DNA from: a virus
Reading direction: 5' to 3' (one strand)
Virus record (IMG/VR): IMGVR_UViG_3300030107_000319
Location: 1-41,898 of that record
Length of the DNA: 41,898 nt
The notes under the pieces are model-generated. The model searched no databases, had not been told where the DNA came from, and saw nothing but the letters and a program-made list of their open reading frames with translations. Positions 34,241 to 40,687 of this stretch are shown piece by piece; within the stretch, counting starts at the first letter, position 1; every line of letters begins with the position of its first letter. The translations under genes were made by a program, and so were the position numbers.

Positions 34241-34972
34241 ATGGAAGAACCGAAAAAGATAGCGCCATTACCAGCGAAAAAATGGTCTCAAACCCGCGTT
34301 ATTTATGATGCGTTAGATACGTTAGGTGGTCGGGCGACTAAAAAACAGTTGTTCGCACAAACTAAATTAATCTGGCATAAATATCGTAACGATCGACCGC
34401 ACCATACGATGGGAGAGTTCAATAGAATATTAAATTCTGTTGTGAGCCAAGGGTATTTACAAAGACTTACTGAAAAGAAGGGAGTGGATTTAAACTGCGA
34501 TTTTACATTCGCGAGTTATGAACACTTCAAAAAAAGACAGCTTACTACTATAACTGCTCGAGCTATTTATACATTAGCGAGAGTCGAAAACGGTGAGCAA
34601 GAAGTCTCTGAAAAAACTCGTCGCAAATTAGAGGCGACAATAGATGACCCTGAGTCGTTTATACCAGCCCCTCGGATATATGGAGAAAGTTTAGATCTCA
34701 GCAAAGTGTTGAGAAGTCGGTCGGAAGAACCAGAACCAGAGCCAGATACTAAACCGAAACCTAAACCTAAACCCGAGCTAGACGCACCGACGAATATGGA
34801 AGAGTTGTTAGCAGCCGCAGAAAAGATCGTAGCGCGACAACAACCGTCTCCACATAACCCACCTGTTACAAAATTAGAAGTACCCGTTGTTCCTGCGATT
34901 GTAGGAATAGGAGTGACGGGATTAGTTTTAGGGGCCGTGATTTGCTTAGGAATTATCGCTTTATCCTGGTAA
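34241..34972 (+). CDS. Membrane-anchored protein with winged-helix-like N-terminus
   Basis: 243 residues from ATG 34241 (ACAGGAGAAAG upstream). Residues 13-100 look like a winged-helix DNA-binding domain (SQTRVIYDALDTLGGRATKK, then FNRILNSVVSQGYLQRL and a beta wing). Residues 160-183 are a Pro/Glu/Lys linker (EPEPEPDTKPKPKPKPEL), stiff like that of TonB. Residues 217-241 are a single strongly hydrophobic segment that ends the protein. This is the layout of a tail-anchored DNA-binding protein on the cytoplasmic face of the membrane. Tethering phage DNA or a transcription factor to the membrane is an inference. Confidence 0.65.
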   Translation: MEEPKKIAPLPAKKWSQTRVIYDALDTLGGRATKKQLFAQTKLIWHKYRNDRPHHTMGEFNRILNSVVSQGYLQRLTEKKGVDLNCDFTFASYEHFKKRQLTTITARAIYTLARVENGEQEVSEKTRRKLEATIDDPESFIPAPRIYGESLDLSKVLRSRSEEPEPEPDTKPKPKPKPELDAPTNMEELLAAAEKIVARQQPSPHNPPVTKLEVPVVPAIVGIGVTGLVLGAVICLGIIALSW

Positions 34973-34983
34973 TGTTTTTATAG

Positions 34984-35020
34984 TGGTTTTTTATAGTCCC
35001 CTTATTCGGGGGGCTATAAT
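34984..35020 (+). promoter_or_regulatory. Promoter cassette copy 2
   Basis: TGGTTTTTTATAGTC at 34984-34998 and TATAAT at 35015-35020, the same geometry as the other copies. The TATAGTCCCC and GGGGGGCTATA arms form an inverted repeat around TTATTC. Confidence 0.72.
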
Positions 35021-35028
35021 TAACGTAG

Positions 35029-35047
35029 GGCGGTAAAAAATACCGCC
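35029..35047 (+). promoter_or_regulatory. 5' leader hairpin of promoter cassette 2
   Basis: GGCGGTA (35029-35035), loop AAAAA, TACCGCC (35041-35047): a 7-bp perfect stem starting 9 bases after TATAAT, at the predicted transcript start, followed by TTAGAAAGGAGAA. Confidence 0.65.
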
Positions 35048-35065
35048 GATTAGAAAGGAGAACGT

Positions 35066-35317
35066 ATGAGACTTATGACACCCCTCGAAAAGCTAGAAGA
35101 GCTTTTACCGACAGACGAACAAGATAAAGCACTTGTAAAAGTGTTCGAACAACAGGTGCTGGATAGCCAGCACCCAGACTTTAAATATATGACGTTTACC
35201 GATTGGATCGTTAAACACGTATCGAAAGCAAGTTATGACGATTGTATTATCGCTAAAGTTCCGAACCCACTCGCCCCAGAGTTAGGTATCGAAACTGACG
35301 GGTATACCCACTCATGA
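35066..35317 (+). CDS. Small hypothetical accessory protein
   Basis: 83 residues with a strong TTAGAAAGGAGAA site. Helical N-terminal half (LEKLEELLPTDEQDKALVKV), then aromatic residues (FKYMTFTDWIVKHVSKASYD). Its stop overlaps the next gene's ATG (ATGA). Function unknown; first gene of a two-gene unit under promoter cassette 2. Confidence 0.62.
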   Translation: MRLMTPLEKLEELLPTDEQDKALVKVFEQQVLDSQHPDFKYMTFTDWIVKHVSKASYDDCIIAKVPNPLAPELGIETDGYTHS

Positions 35318-35685
35318 GTGCGGTAATTATAGATGACGGTACGATGGATACCGTCGTAGAGTATGACGGTATGCGTAAGCGATATAGCACTACATACCGT
35401 TCTTTATTTGATTCGGAGGAAGAGTTTTTAGATGCAGCGTTTAAAGATTTTTATGACGACCAAACTGATCAACTTGAAGCAGCGTATGACTCGTTACCGC
35501 GAGACATCACGCTCTGCTACAACGATGATTGTCGTTGTTGGAAAACCTCCAACCCAGATCTCGAGGGATACGCAACAGTAAAATGTTTACTCGGGTGTAA
35601 AGATTATAAAGTGCTCTACAAAGAGTTACCAAAGATTACGGATGCGATGTGGAACAGGTTACAACTGGAAGCATCAGATTCATGA
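35314..35685 (+). CDS. Small Cys-containing hypothetical protein
   Basis: 123 residues. The N-terminal half is acidic (FDSEEEFLDAAFKDFYDDQT); the centre has LCYNDDCRCW and the end has KCLLGC, giving five cysteines (C-x5-C-x-C and C-x3-C) that could bind zinc or form a small Cys-rich fold. ATGA overlap with the previous gene. Function unknown. Confidence 0.6.
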   Translation: MSAVIIDDGTMDTVVEYDGMRKRYSTTYRSLFDSEEEFLDAAFKDFYDDQTDQLEAAYDSLPRDITLCYNDDCRCWKTSNPDLEGYATVKCLLGCKDYKVLYKELPKITDAMWNRLQLEASDS

Positions 35686-35757
35686 TTTGTGGTGGGGGAC
35701 ATACAACTCAGGCGACTGGTAGCGTCAGGGTGTTTTCCTCTCTCCAGCAGGAGAGTT

Positions 35758-35832
35758 ATGAGAAATAGGTTCGATGAAGTGCAGGCCCCCAGCGGCGACA
35801 GTACGGACGTCGTTTTTGAACTTGCCAATTGA
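35758..35832 (+). CDS. Possible 24-residue leader or micropeptide
   Basis: ATG 35758 is preceded by AGGAG at 35749-35753; the peptide reads MRNRFDEVQAPSGDSTDVVF and stops at 35832. It lies alone in the 187-base gap between two accessory genes. The ribosome binding site is good, but the length allows chance occurrence. It could be a leader peptide or a real microprotein. Confidence 0.3.
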   Translation: MRNRFDEVQAPSGDSTDVVFELAN

Positions 35833-35872
35833 ACCAACTACCAGACTTTATTTAATTAGAAAGGAGAAAGTT

Positions 35873-36058
35873 ATGTCAGAAGACATAAACGAATGCGTCC
35901 TATGTGGCGACGAGATCGAAGTCCAAGCGAATGGTTGGGCACATGGTCATAACGCGCAGCCACTAGCTGACGGACAATGTTGCGGTAGTTGCAATGGATT
36001 AGTAGTTCTCGCTCGGATACGCCAAATGCGTGAGTATGCAGAGGAGTCCGTATCATGA
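35873..36058 (+). CDS. Small zinc-binding protein
   Basis: 61 residues from ATG 35873 (TTAGAAAGGAGAAAG upstream). C8-x2-C11, then GWAHGHNAQP with H24 and H26, then C36-C37-x2-C40: a compact zinc ribbon-like arrangement (CVLCGDEI ... GQCCGSCN) that recurs in small marine phage proteins. Role unknown; such proteins may bind nucleic acid or act as inhibitors of host factors. Stop overlaps the next ATG (ATGA). Confidence 0.7.
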   Translation: MSEDINECVLCGDEIEVQANGWAHGHNAQPLADGQCCGSCNGLVVLARIRQMREYAEESVS

Positions 36059-36303
36059 TCGATATCGACCGCGCACGCGAGTTAAGTGACGCTCGAGAGA
36101 TCGAACGTATCCACGGCGGCCCAGAAGCTGAACCAAGTGTCTGGAGAGTGGACGTAAGATTTTATTTGAGAGCTTACGATAAAGATGATGCGTTACAGCG
36201 TTTGATAGACGAAGTTTTACCAGATGCCGTGACGGATAAATCTGACCCACAGAAGATTGAGTGGGAGTATGTCGATAGCGAAGAATGGGAACTACTAGAA
36301 TAA
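36055..36303 (+). CDS. Small acidic hypothetical protein
   Basis: 82 residues. Helical N-terminus with Arg/Glu (RARELSDAREIERIHGG), a beta core (VWRVDVRFYLRAYDKDDALQ) and acidic end (WEYVDSEEWELLE). The middle resembles a small ferredoxin-like beta-alpha-beta domain. Coupled to the zinc protein gene; a promoter cassette follows. Function unknown. Confidence 0.6.
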   Translation: MIDIDRARELSDAREIERIHGGPEAEPSVWRVDVRFYLRAYDKDDALQRLIDEVLPDAVTDKSDPQKIEWEYVDSEEWELLE

Positions 36304-36322
36304 ACGCCTGTTGTTTTATTAG

Positions 36323-36359
36323 TGGTTTTTTATAGTCGCCGTATTCGGCGGGTTATAAT
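36323..36359 (+). promoter_or_regulatory. Promoter cassette copy 3
   Basis: TGGTTTTTTATAGTC at 36323-36337 and TATAAT at 36354-36359. The spacer is part of an inverted repeat (TATAGTCGCCG - TATT - CGGCGGGTTATA). Upstream bases CGCCTGTTGTTTTATTAG are shared with copy 1. Confidence 0.72.
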
Positions 36360-36366
36360 TAATTAA

Positions 36367-36386
36367 GGGCGCGGGTAGCCGCGCCC
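36367..36386 (+). promoter_or_regulatory. 5' leader hairpin of promoter cassette 3
   Basis: GGGCGCGG (36367-36374), loop GTAG, CCGCGCCC (36379-36386): perfect 8-bp stem starting 8 bases after TATAAT. Confidence 0.65.
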
Positions 36387-36418
36387 GATTACTTATTAGA
36401 AAGAAGAAGGAGGCATAG

Positions 36419-36901
36419 ATGCCATTAGCAGATTCAGATGTAAACGATGTGTTACAAGAGTATGTCGAAAGTCACCTCGGATTTAGCCACGATATTGCTT
36501 TCCATTTGGTAAGGTTAGCCGAAGCGAGTGCTATACACGTCGCAAGTTTCCGCGAGATAGACCAGACCGCTGACTTAAATTTCCCAGAGGTTAAGGCCCT
36601 CGCCCAAATTTATACCCATATCGACCCACGTCGTAAAACGATATTTAGTGATAGGGAGTCGGGACAGGCTTACGACGAGACTAAGTTTCGTGCTTTTTAC
36701 CGCTGGTTAGACAAGAAAGCCGAAACTAACGAGTACGGTAACGGACGTAAGATTGCGTTACGCGACGCGCTAGTCGGCACCGACGCTTACGATAGAGCGT
36801 TCCCGAAAGCTGTACCTGTTGCGATTAAAGACGACGATGACTACGTCGACGAGGATCGGTGCGAAGCAGATTATGCAGAGGAGTATGTTCGAGATGCCTA
36901 A
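36419..36901 (+). CDS. Hypothetical accessory protein
   Basis: 160 residues with AAGGAGG before the ATG. Mostly helical (VNDVLQEYVESHLGFSHDIA, HLVRLAEASAIHVASF), with a middle EVKALAQIYTHIDPRRKT and an acidic C-terminus (DDDDYVDEDRCEADYAEEY). First gene of a unit that runs to about 37437 or 37899 without another clear promoter. No family recognised. Confidence 0.62.
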   Translation: MPLADSDVNDVLQEYVESHLGFSHDIAFHLVRLAEASAIHVASFREIDQTADLNFPEVKALAQIYTHIDPRRKTIFSDRESGQAYDETKFRAFYRWLDKKAETNEYGNGRKIALRDALVGTDAYDRAFPKAVPVAIKDDDDYVDEDRCEADYAEEYVRDA

Positions 36902-37139
36902 GCGTTACAAGATGCTTCGTAACACTAAACCAAAACAGCGGCCATTCGTGCCGCTAAAACCACGGGAGCCTCGACCAGAGGCTCTTCGTGAGATTAATTA
37001 CCCATCCCGACCAGTAACTATGGACTGCACTAGCCGCCGTGATGATCGACCCGCTACTCGAGCGACGATCGCACCAGCGTATAACAAAGGAGCGTATCAG
37101 GTTATTCCTGAGTCGGATATTGAACACATCGGAAAGTAG
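36894..37139 (+). CDS. Small basic, proline/arginine-rich protein
   Basis: 81 residues from ATG 36894, an 8-base overlap with the preceding gene. It is rich in Arg, Pro and Lys (TKPKQRPFVPLKPREPRPEA) and likely largely disordered, suggesting nucleic acid or protein docking. The DNA contains the inverted repeat GAGCCTC-GACCA-GAGGCTC (about 36966-36984). ATG 36885 is an alternative start but too close to the GAGGAG. Function unknown. Confidence 0.55.
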   Translation: MPKRYKMLRNTKPKQRPFVPLKPREPRPEALREINYPSRPVTMDCTSRRDDRPATRATIAPAYNKGAYQVIPESDIEHIGK

Positions 37140-37151
37140 AAAGGAGAACGC

Positions 37152-37328
37152 ATGGAAAATAATAGATGGCCTGTAGGGTATGACTACCAACAGTGGTTGA
37201 TCGATTTGCGAGTTGACCTCGCTAAAATCGAAGAAGTAACTGAACAGTCAATGGAGGTAAAGCATGCTTTCAGAGACCATCGCACTCGGTCGAGAAATAA
37301 TTCTCGACGGATTAGTCAAGCAGCTTGA
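37152..37328 (+). CDS. 58-residue hypothetical protein
   Basis: ATG 37152 follows GTAGAAAGGAGAACGC, the typical leader of this region. The protein starts MENNRWPVGYDYQQWLIDLR and ends in an Arg/Ser-rich stretch (HRTRSRNNSRRISQAA). Its last 65 bases overlap the next gene in another frame. The strong initiation site supports translation; function unknown. Confidence 0.6.
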   Translation: MENNRWPVGYDYQQWLIDLRVDLAKIEEVTEQSMEVKHAFRDHRTRSRNNSRRISQAA

Positions 37329-37437
37329 GGAGGGAGGCGAAAGCCTTACCACCGACGAGCTTGCTCGACTGCGTGGTAGTCTGACCGATAGCCTTGTACG
37401 AGATATCCTCGTAGAAGTTGCTAGTTGGGAAGACTAG
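37264..37437 (+). CDS. 57-residue helical protein overlapping its upstream neighbour
   Basis: ATG 37264 has GGAGG (37254-37258) well placed upstream. The protein is helical and acidic: MLSETIALGREIILDGLVKQ, then LTTDELARLRGSLTDSLVRD and EVASWED. It overlaps the previous gene by 65 bases in a different frame. The two-helix composition is reasonable for a real protein. Function unknown. Confidence 0.6.
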   Translation: MLSETIALGREIILDGLVKQLEEGGESLTTDELARLRGSLTDSLVRDILVEVASWED

Positions 37438-37442
37438 CGACG

Positions 37443-37458
37443 GGGGGCGAAAGCCCCC
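37443..37458 (+). promoter_or_regulatory. Intercistronic hairpin with GAAA tetraloop
   Basis: GGGGGC - GAAA - GCCCCC, a perfect 6-bp stem with a GNRA loop, followed by TGACTTTTATT and the next ribosome binding site. Resembles the hairpins at 34204 and 39256. Could terminate weakly or protect upstream mRNA 3' ends. Confidence 0.6.
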
Positions 37459-37480
37459 TGACTTTTATTAAGGAGACGAT

Positions 37481-37687
37481 ATGTATTGGATCAGCAAGAA
37501 AGATCAAGGGCTTGGTATAGCCCTAGGAAGGAAGCGTTTACGCGATTTTAAACCAGAGGAAGGCTGCGAGTATTACGTTCGCACTAGTAGAAAGACGCCA
37601 GACTTTTGTGATTTTGTGCCCGTTTACATCGGCAAAAACGGCAAGCTCGTTAAGACCGATACAGCCTCAACGGGGTGGGTGATATGA
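37481..37687 (+). CDS. Small hypothetical protein
   Basis: 68 residues, basic, with TAAGGAGACG upstream. Beta-rich: MYWISKKDQGLGIALGRKRL, then CEYYVRTSRKTPDFCDFVPV and YIGKNGKLV, resembling a small SH3-like or OB-like barrel. Its stop overlaps the next ATG (ATGA). Function unknown. Confidence 0.6.
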   Translation: MYWISKKDQGLGIALGRKRLRDFKPEEGCEYYVRTSRKTPDFCDFVPVYIGKNGKLVKTDTASTGWVI

Positions 37688-37899
37688 GAAACGAAAATAA
37701 CGAAACGCCACTCGACGTAGCTCGAGATAAAGTACTTACGAATATGGCCTGGGATATCAAAGCAGACCACGCCGATCTTGATGAGAATACGAGCGCGTTT
37801 GATAAACAAGTGCTACGTCATCAGATTAAAGAGTACGAAAAATTAGTTGACCGCTATAAACACGATACCGACGGGACAATAGAAGCGTTAACGATTTAG
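37684..37899 (+). CDS. Small helical hypothetical protein
   Basis: 71 residues from ATG 37684 (ATGA overlap; the in-frame GTG at 37675 is less likely). Acidic and helical (LDVARDKVLTNMAWDIKADH, DKQVLRHQIKEYEKLVDRYK), likely a helical hairpin or coiled coil. Followed by promoter cassette 4. Function unknown. Confidence 0.6.
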   Translation: MRNENNETPLDVARDKVLTNMAWDIKADHADLDENTSAFDKQVLRHQIKEYEKLVDRYKHDTDGTIEALTI

Positions 37900-37924
37900 T
37901 CGCCTCCCGCCGTTGGTTTTTTAG

Positions 37925-37961
37925 TGGTTTTTTATAATCGCGCTATTCCGCGCGGTATAAT
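37925..37961 (+). promoter_or_regulatory. Promoter cassette copy 4
   Basis: TGGTTTTTTATAATC at 37925-37939 and TATAAT at 37956-37961, spacing identical to the other three. Spacer inverted repeat TATAATCGCGC - TATTCC - GCGCGGTATA. Confidence 0.72.
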
Positions 37962-37968
37962 AAAAATA

Positions 37969-37990
37969 CGGCGCGCGGTTACGCGCGCCG
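37969..37990 (+). promoter_or_regulatory. 5' leader hairpin of promoter cassette 4
   Basis: CGGCGCGCG (37969-37977), loop GTTA, CGCGCGCCG (37982-37990): perfect 9-bp stem beginning 8 bases after TATAAT. Confidence 0.65.
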
Positions 37991-38021
37991 GAATACGGTT
38001 AAACATTAGAAAGGAGAAAGT

Positions 38022-38252
38022 ATGGGTAGATCATTAAATGTGATTGCAGCCGATATCGAAAACGATTGGCAAAAGGTAAACATTGCAGCGCAACCTTATT
38101 TAGAAGCGATGCACAATTTGATTACCGTTAACGACCGTTTCGGATTAGATAGCGGCGATTCGATTGTCCGTTACTTTTTAAGTAATTCGACTACTTGGCG
38201 CGGCCCAGTAGCACGAAGCATTAAGGCCGAGTTGAAAGCCTTAATTAATTAA
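38022..38252 (+). CDS. Small hypothetical protein
   Basis: 76 residues with ATTAGAAAGGAGAAAG upstream. Helical, with NVIAADIENDWQKVNIAAQP then YLEAMHNLITVNDRFGLD and a basic end. I recall similar short proteins in marine phage accessory regions, but no function is known. First gene under promoter cassette 4; the next gene begins 22 bases later with a good ribosome site. Confidence 0.62.
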   Translation: MGRSLNVIAADIENDWQKVNIAAQPYLEAMHNLITVNDRFGLDSGDSIVRYFLSNSTTWRGPVARSIKAELKALIN

Positions 38253-38274
38253 ACCGATAGAAAGGAGAAATACC

Positions 38275-39246
38275 ATCACCACTAACCTTAAAACCCAAAA
38301 CGATCTTCCACGGGAGACCGTTACCCATAAGACGACGTTAAAAACGATCGCCAGTGACATTAACAAACTGATCGCGCCTATCGACGAGATATGTAAATGG
38401 AGCGACGAACCAGACGGGTTTAACAGTATCCAAGCGCATTACATTAAAGCTAGGCACCTAGATAAGTTTTACGAAGCGGGTACTAGCGAAGGTAGTTACG
38501 TTACGGATTATTGTTACGAAACAAAAACGTATACCCCTGTATTACGACGGTGGTTTACCGATTCGACTAGGTGGTGTTACGACGACGATATACCGCCTAA
38601 CGAAGACCGTGATAATTACTATAGAACGCCATTAGCTTGGTACGACGATCCGTCACGAGAAATAACTTACGACCGTGAGTTAGATAACTTCGGGATGATA
38701 GAAGTCGATTTGCAATTTGGTGAGACTATGTCGGTAGGCGTATTAGTTTCGACTGCGGCGGGGTTACATAATTTGAAATACCGTAACCCAGATTTGTACC
38801 GTGGCCTGACCCAGTTAGCGGATGGCAATTTAGCTACGCATTACCGCTCATGGGAAGGGTTATACGAAATACCTACGACGACCCATTGGTCAGAACGTAA
38901 ACGTGACGAGAAAGGTTTCGTGACGGACGATTCGGGTTGGATAGACCACCAAGATAATAACATAGTTTGGTGGTTTTACGAATACGGTATGAATGGTTTA
39001 CACCTACAGTCATGGGAACGTAGTTTGTACCATATGATTAGGGGTACGCAGCCGAGACCGGCAAAGGAAGAGCAATACTATAAAGATCACGTAAGTGACC
39101 ACAAGAGGTGGGATGCGTTACTACATAGCTCGCACGAACAAGGCGGTAGAGTAGATGTGCATCACGATCTTATTAACCCGTTACTACGAGAAGTAGATCT
39201 CGAGACGATCTTACGATACAAGCTATACAACGCATTAAAGGTATAG
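38275..39246 (+). CDS. Hypothetical protein apparently starting at a non-canonical AUC codon
   Basis: The frame is open from the stop at 38242 to TAA 39244, but the first ATG is only at 38695, deep inside. A strong site GAAAGGAG (38260-38267) is followed after 7 bases by ATC at 38275, reading (M)TTNLKTQNDLPRETVTHKT. The upstream 140 codons have normal composition and show no stop. The 323-residue product is rich in Tyr, Trp and Asp (WYDDPSREITYDRELDNFG, HWSERKRDEKGFVTDDSGW). Either a rare AUC start, as in some bacterial genes, or a G-to-C change from ATG by mutation or sequencing error. No family recognised. Confidence 0.68.
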   Translation: MTTNLKTQNDLPRETVTHKTTLKTIASDINKLIAPIDEICKWSDEPDGFNSIQAHYIKARHLDKFYEAGTSEGSYVTDYCYETKTYTPVLRRWFTDSTRWCYDDDIPPNEDRDNYYRTPLAWYDDPSREITYDRELDNFGMIEVDLQFGETMSVGVLVSTAAGLHNLKYRNPDLYRGLTQLADGNLATHYRSWEGLYEIPTTTHWSERKRDEKGFVTDDSGWIDHQDNNIVWWFYEYGMNGLHLQSWERSLYHMIRGTQPRPAKEEQYYKDHVSDHKRWDALLHSSHEQGGRVDVHHDLINPLLREVDLETILRYKLYNALKV

Positions 39247-39255
39247 ATTATAACC

Positions 39256-39273
39256 GCGCCCCGAAAGGGGCGC
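39256..39273 (+). promoter_or_regulatory. Intercistronic hairpin with GAAA tetraloop
   Basis: GCGCCCC - GAAA - GGGGCGC, a perfect 7-bp stem followed by TTTACTTTAG, 10 bases after the previous stop. The short U run might give partial termination; the same form occurs at 37443. Confidence 0.62.
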
Positions 39274-39295
39274 TTTACTTTAGCAAGGAGAAAGT

Positions 39296-39754
39296 ATGGA
39301 TATTAAAGAAGCGATGAAGATCGTAGCCGAGCAAGTGATTGTAAAAGGCGACGAACGGATCGAAAAAGCTCTACAAACAGTAGAGTCAGAATTAGGTTTG
39401 AAACCAATGGTTAGCCATGGTAATGGGGAGCCGTTCCATTATGTAAGGGAGTGGCGTGGGCCAAGCCCATACAATAAACTTTACCAGTTAGCTCGTGAAA
39501 AGATTTACGATAAATTAACGACTGAAGATAGTTTCGAAGAGTGGTTGCAAAAACATACAGTGATCGACCATTTCGAAGGGGCTATTATGATACGACGGAC
39601 TGAAGAAGAGGGATGGGATGACGGGATAGAGTTTCATGATTTCATTAAAGTTATTTGGGAAGATGGTGGTGGGGCAATAACCGATCACCGTCATTTTGAA
39701 GAGCTTTTACAACTGCCTTTGAGCGTGAGAGAAGGCCACGCTGAAACCTCTTAG
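39296..39754 (+). CDS. Hypothetical protein, last of the accessory region
   Basis: 152 residues with GCAAGGAGAAAG upstream. Helical N-terminus (MDIKEAMKIVAEQVIVKGDE), then a mixed domain with acidic patches (TEEEGWDDGIEFHDFIKVIW) and three His in DHRHFEELL. No motif of a known enzyme is clear. A strong terminator follows, marking the end of the accessory transcription unit. Confidence 0.62.
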   Translation: MDIKEAMKIVAEQVIVKGDERIEKALQTVESELGLKPMVSHGNGEPFHYVREWRGPSPYNKLYQLAREKIYDKLTTEDSFEEWLQKHTVIDHFEGAIMIRRTEEEGWDDGIEFHDFIKVIWEDGGGAITDHRHFEELLQLPLSVREGHAETS

Positions 39755-40099
39755 ACTTACCACGGATCGTGATTAGCCCGCCTCGAGCGGGCTTTTTTGT
39801 GCCTATCGAAACGATTAGGAATATCACTGATATTGTCTATTTAGAAAAAAAACTTTTTTAAAAAAAATTAACAGAATTGACTAATAGAGTAATAGAAGTA
39901 ATAGAGTGAAGAAAGAATGCAATAGATACGAGGGACAGGAGCCGTGGTTAGTCTGATCGAAAAGTAATAGAAACTATGAGTTCTATTAGTTTGAGAACAG
40001 AGAATAGATGTGAGAGGCCGCGAGCGAAAGTTTTACTTTTTATAAATAATATTATTTTCTAGAATAAAGAAGACACTCCACCAGCCCTCGGATCCATTG
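39755..40099. promoter_or_regulatory. Control region with terminator, A/T tract and CTAATAG-like boxes
   Basis: No credible gene in this 345-base gap. It holds a terminator (39775-39798), an A/T tract (39843-39870) and TAATAG-type boxes at 39881, 39889 and 39898 (spaced 8-9 bases) plus 39964 and inverted at 39983. The same heptamer occurs in the divergent region at 20519-20668. It may contain the promoter of the small terminase gene or an origin or operator. Confidence 0.55.
39775..39798 (+). terminator. Rho-independent terminator
   Basis: AGCCCGC (39775-39781), loop CTCGA, GCGGGCT (39787-39793), then six T. A textbook intrinsic terminator just after the last accessory gene. Confidence 0.9.
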
Positions 40100-40663
40100 A
40101 TGAAAGACCTACAGTACACTGCGATGCTGCCTGCTGACGACGGGAATGGGTATATCGACCCCGATGGTAAGAGATGGCAACCGCTAAACCCAAAGCAAAA
40201 GAAGTTCGCTCGAGAGTATTTGAAGGGACAGAATGCAACGGAAGCAGCGGTAAAAGCAGGGTATACAAAGAATCGAGCCGCAGCTAAACGCCAAGGCAGT
40301 GTGTTACTGAATCACAACCCACTTCTCAGAAACTATCTGATCGACCAAGAGATCAAGGAGGCGGAGAGAGATAGAGTTTCGATGGAGGGCCACCTCACCG
40401 CGCTCCACGACCTGAGGGAAGAGGCACGGGAGCAGGGGCAAATCAACGCAGCGATCACGGCTGAGATCCACAGGGGCAAGGTCGGAGGACTTTACATCGA
40501 TCGACGCGAAGTGCTGACTGCGAAGATCGACTCGCTATCGAAGGATCAGCTGATCGATCGACTCGGTCAACTGATTATGAAACGATCGCCTCAGACGATC
40601 GAGGGACAGATTACCAATCGGATCGGATCGATCGAGAAAGAAAAGGAACCAATAGAACGGTAG
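40100..40663 (+). CDS. terS: Terminase small subunit (Terminase_2-like)
   Basis: 187 residues from ATG 40100. Residues 29-80 (LNPKQKKFAREYLKGQNATE, AAVKAGYTKNRAAAKRQGSV, LLNHNPLLRNYL) are the conserved helix-turn-helix region of the PF03592-type small terminase. It recognises the packaging site and regulates the large ATPase/nuclease subunit, which is not in the window and probably lies to the right. The C-terminal third is helical, as needed for ring assembly. The DNA just after it is exceptionally GATC-rich and could include the packaging site. Confidence 0.88.
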   Translation: MKDLQYTAMLPADDGNGYIDPDGKRWQPLNPKQKKFAREYLKGQNATEAAVKAGYTKNRAAAKRQGSVLLNHNPLLRNYLIDQEIKEAERDRVSMEGHLTALHDLREEAREQGQINAAITAEIHRGKVGGLYIDRREVLTAKIDSLSKDQLIDRLGQLIMKRSPQTIEGQITNRIGSIEKEKEPIER

Positions 40664-40687
40664 GGCACCCGCCCACCCACCCGACTT

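Noticed and set aside
34984-35047. Promoter cassettes read as transcription terminators
   Set aside because: The spacer inverted repeats are not followed by a T run in either direction; the T-rich element lies before the stem, and a TATAAT box follows.
35705-35800. tRNA-like pieces (GACTGGTAGCGTC arm, CTCTC/GAGAG stem, GGTTCGAT)
   Set aside because: No 7-bp acceptor stem and no paired T stem can be drawn, and the anticodon stem is broken, so it is not a tRNA; a relic cannot be excluded.
39955-39990. Short GTG frame after AGGAG in the control region
   Set aside because: It stops after seven codons and is not convincing as a gene.
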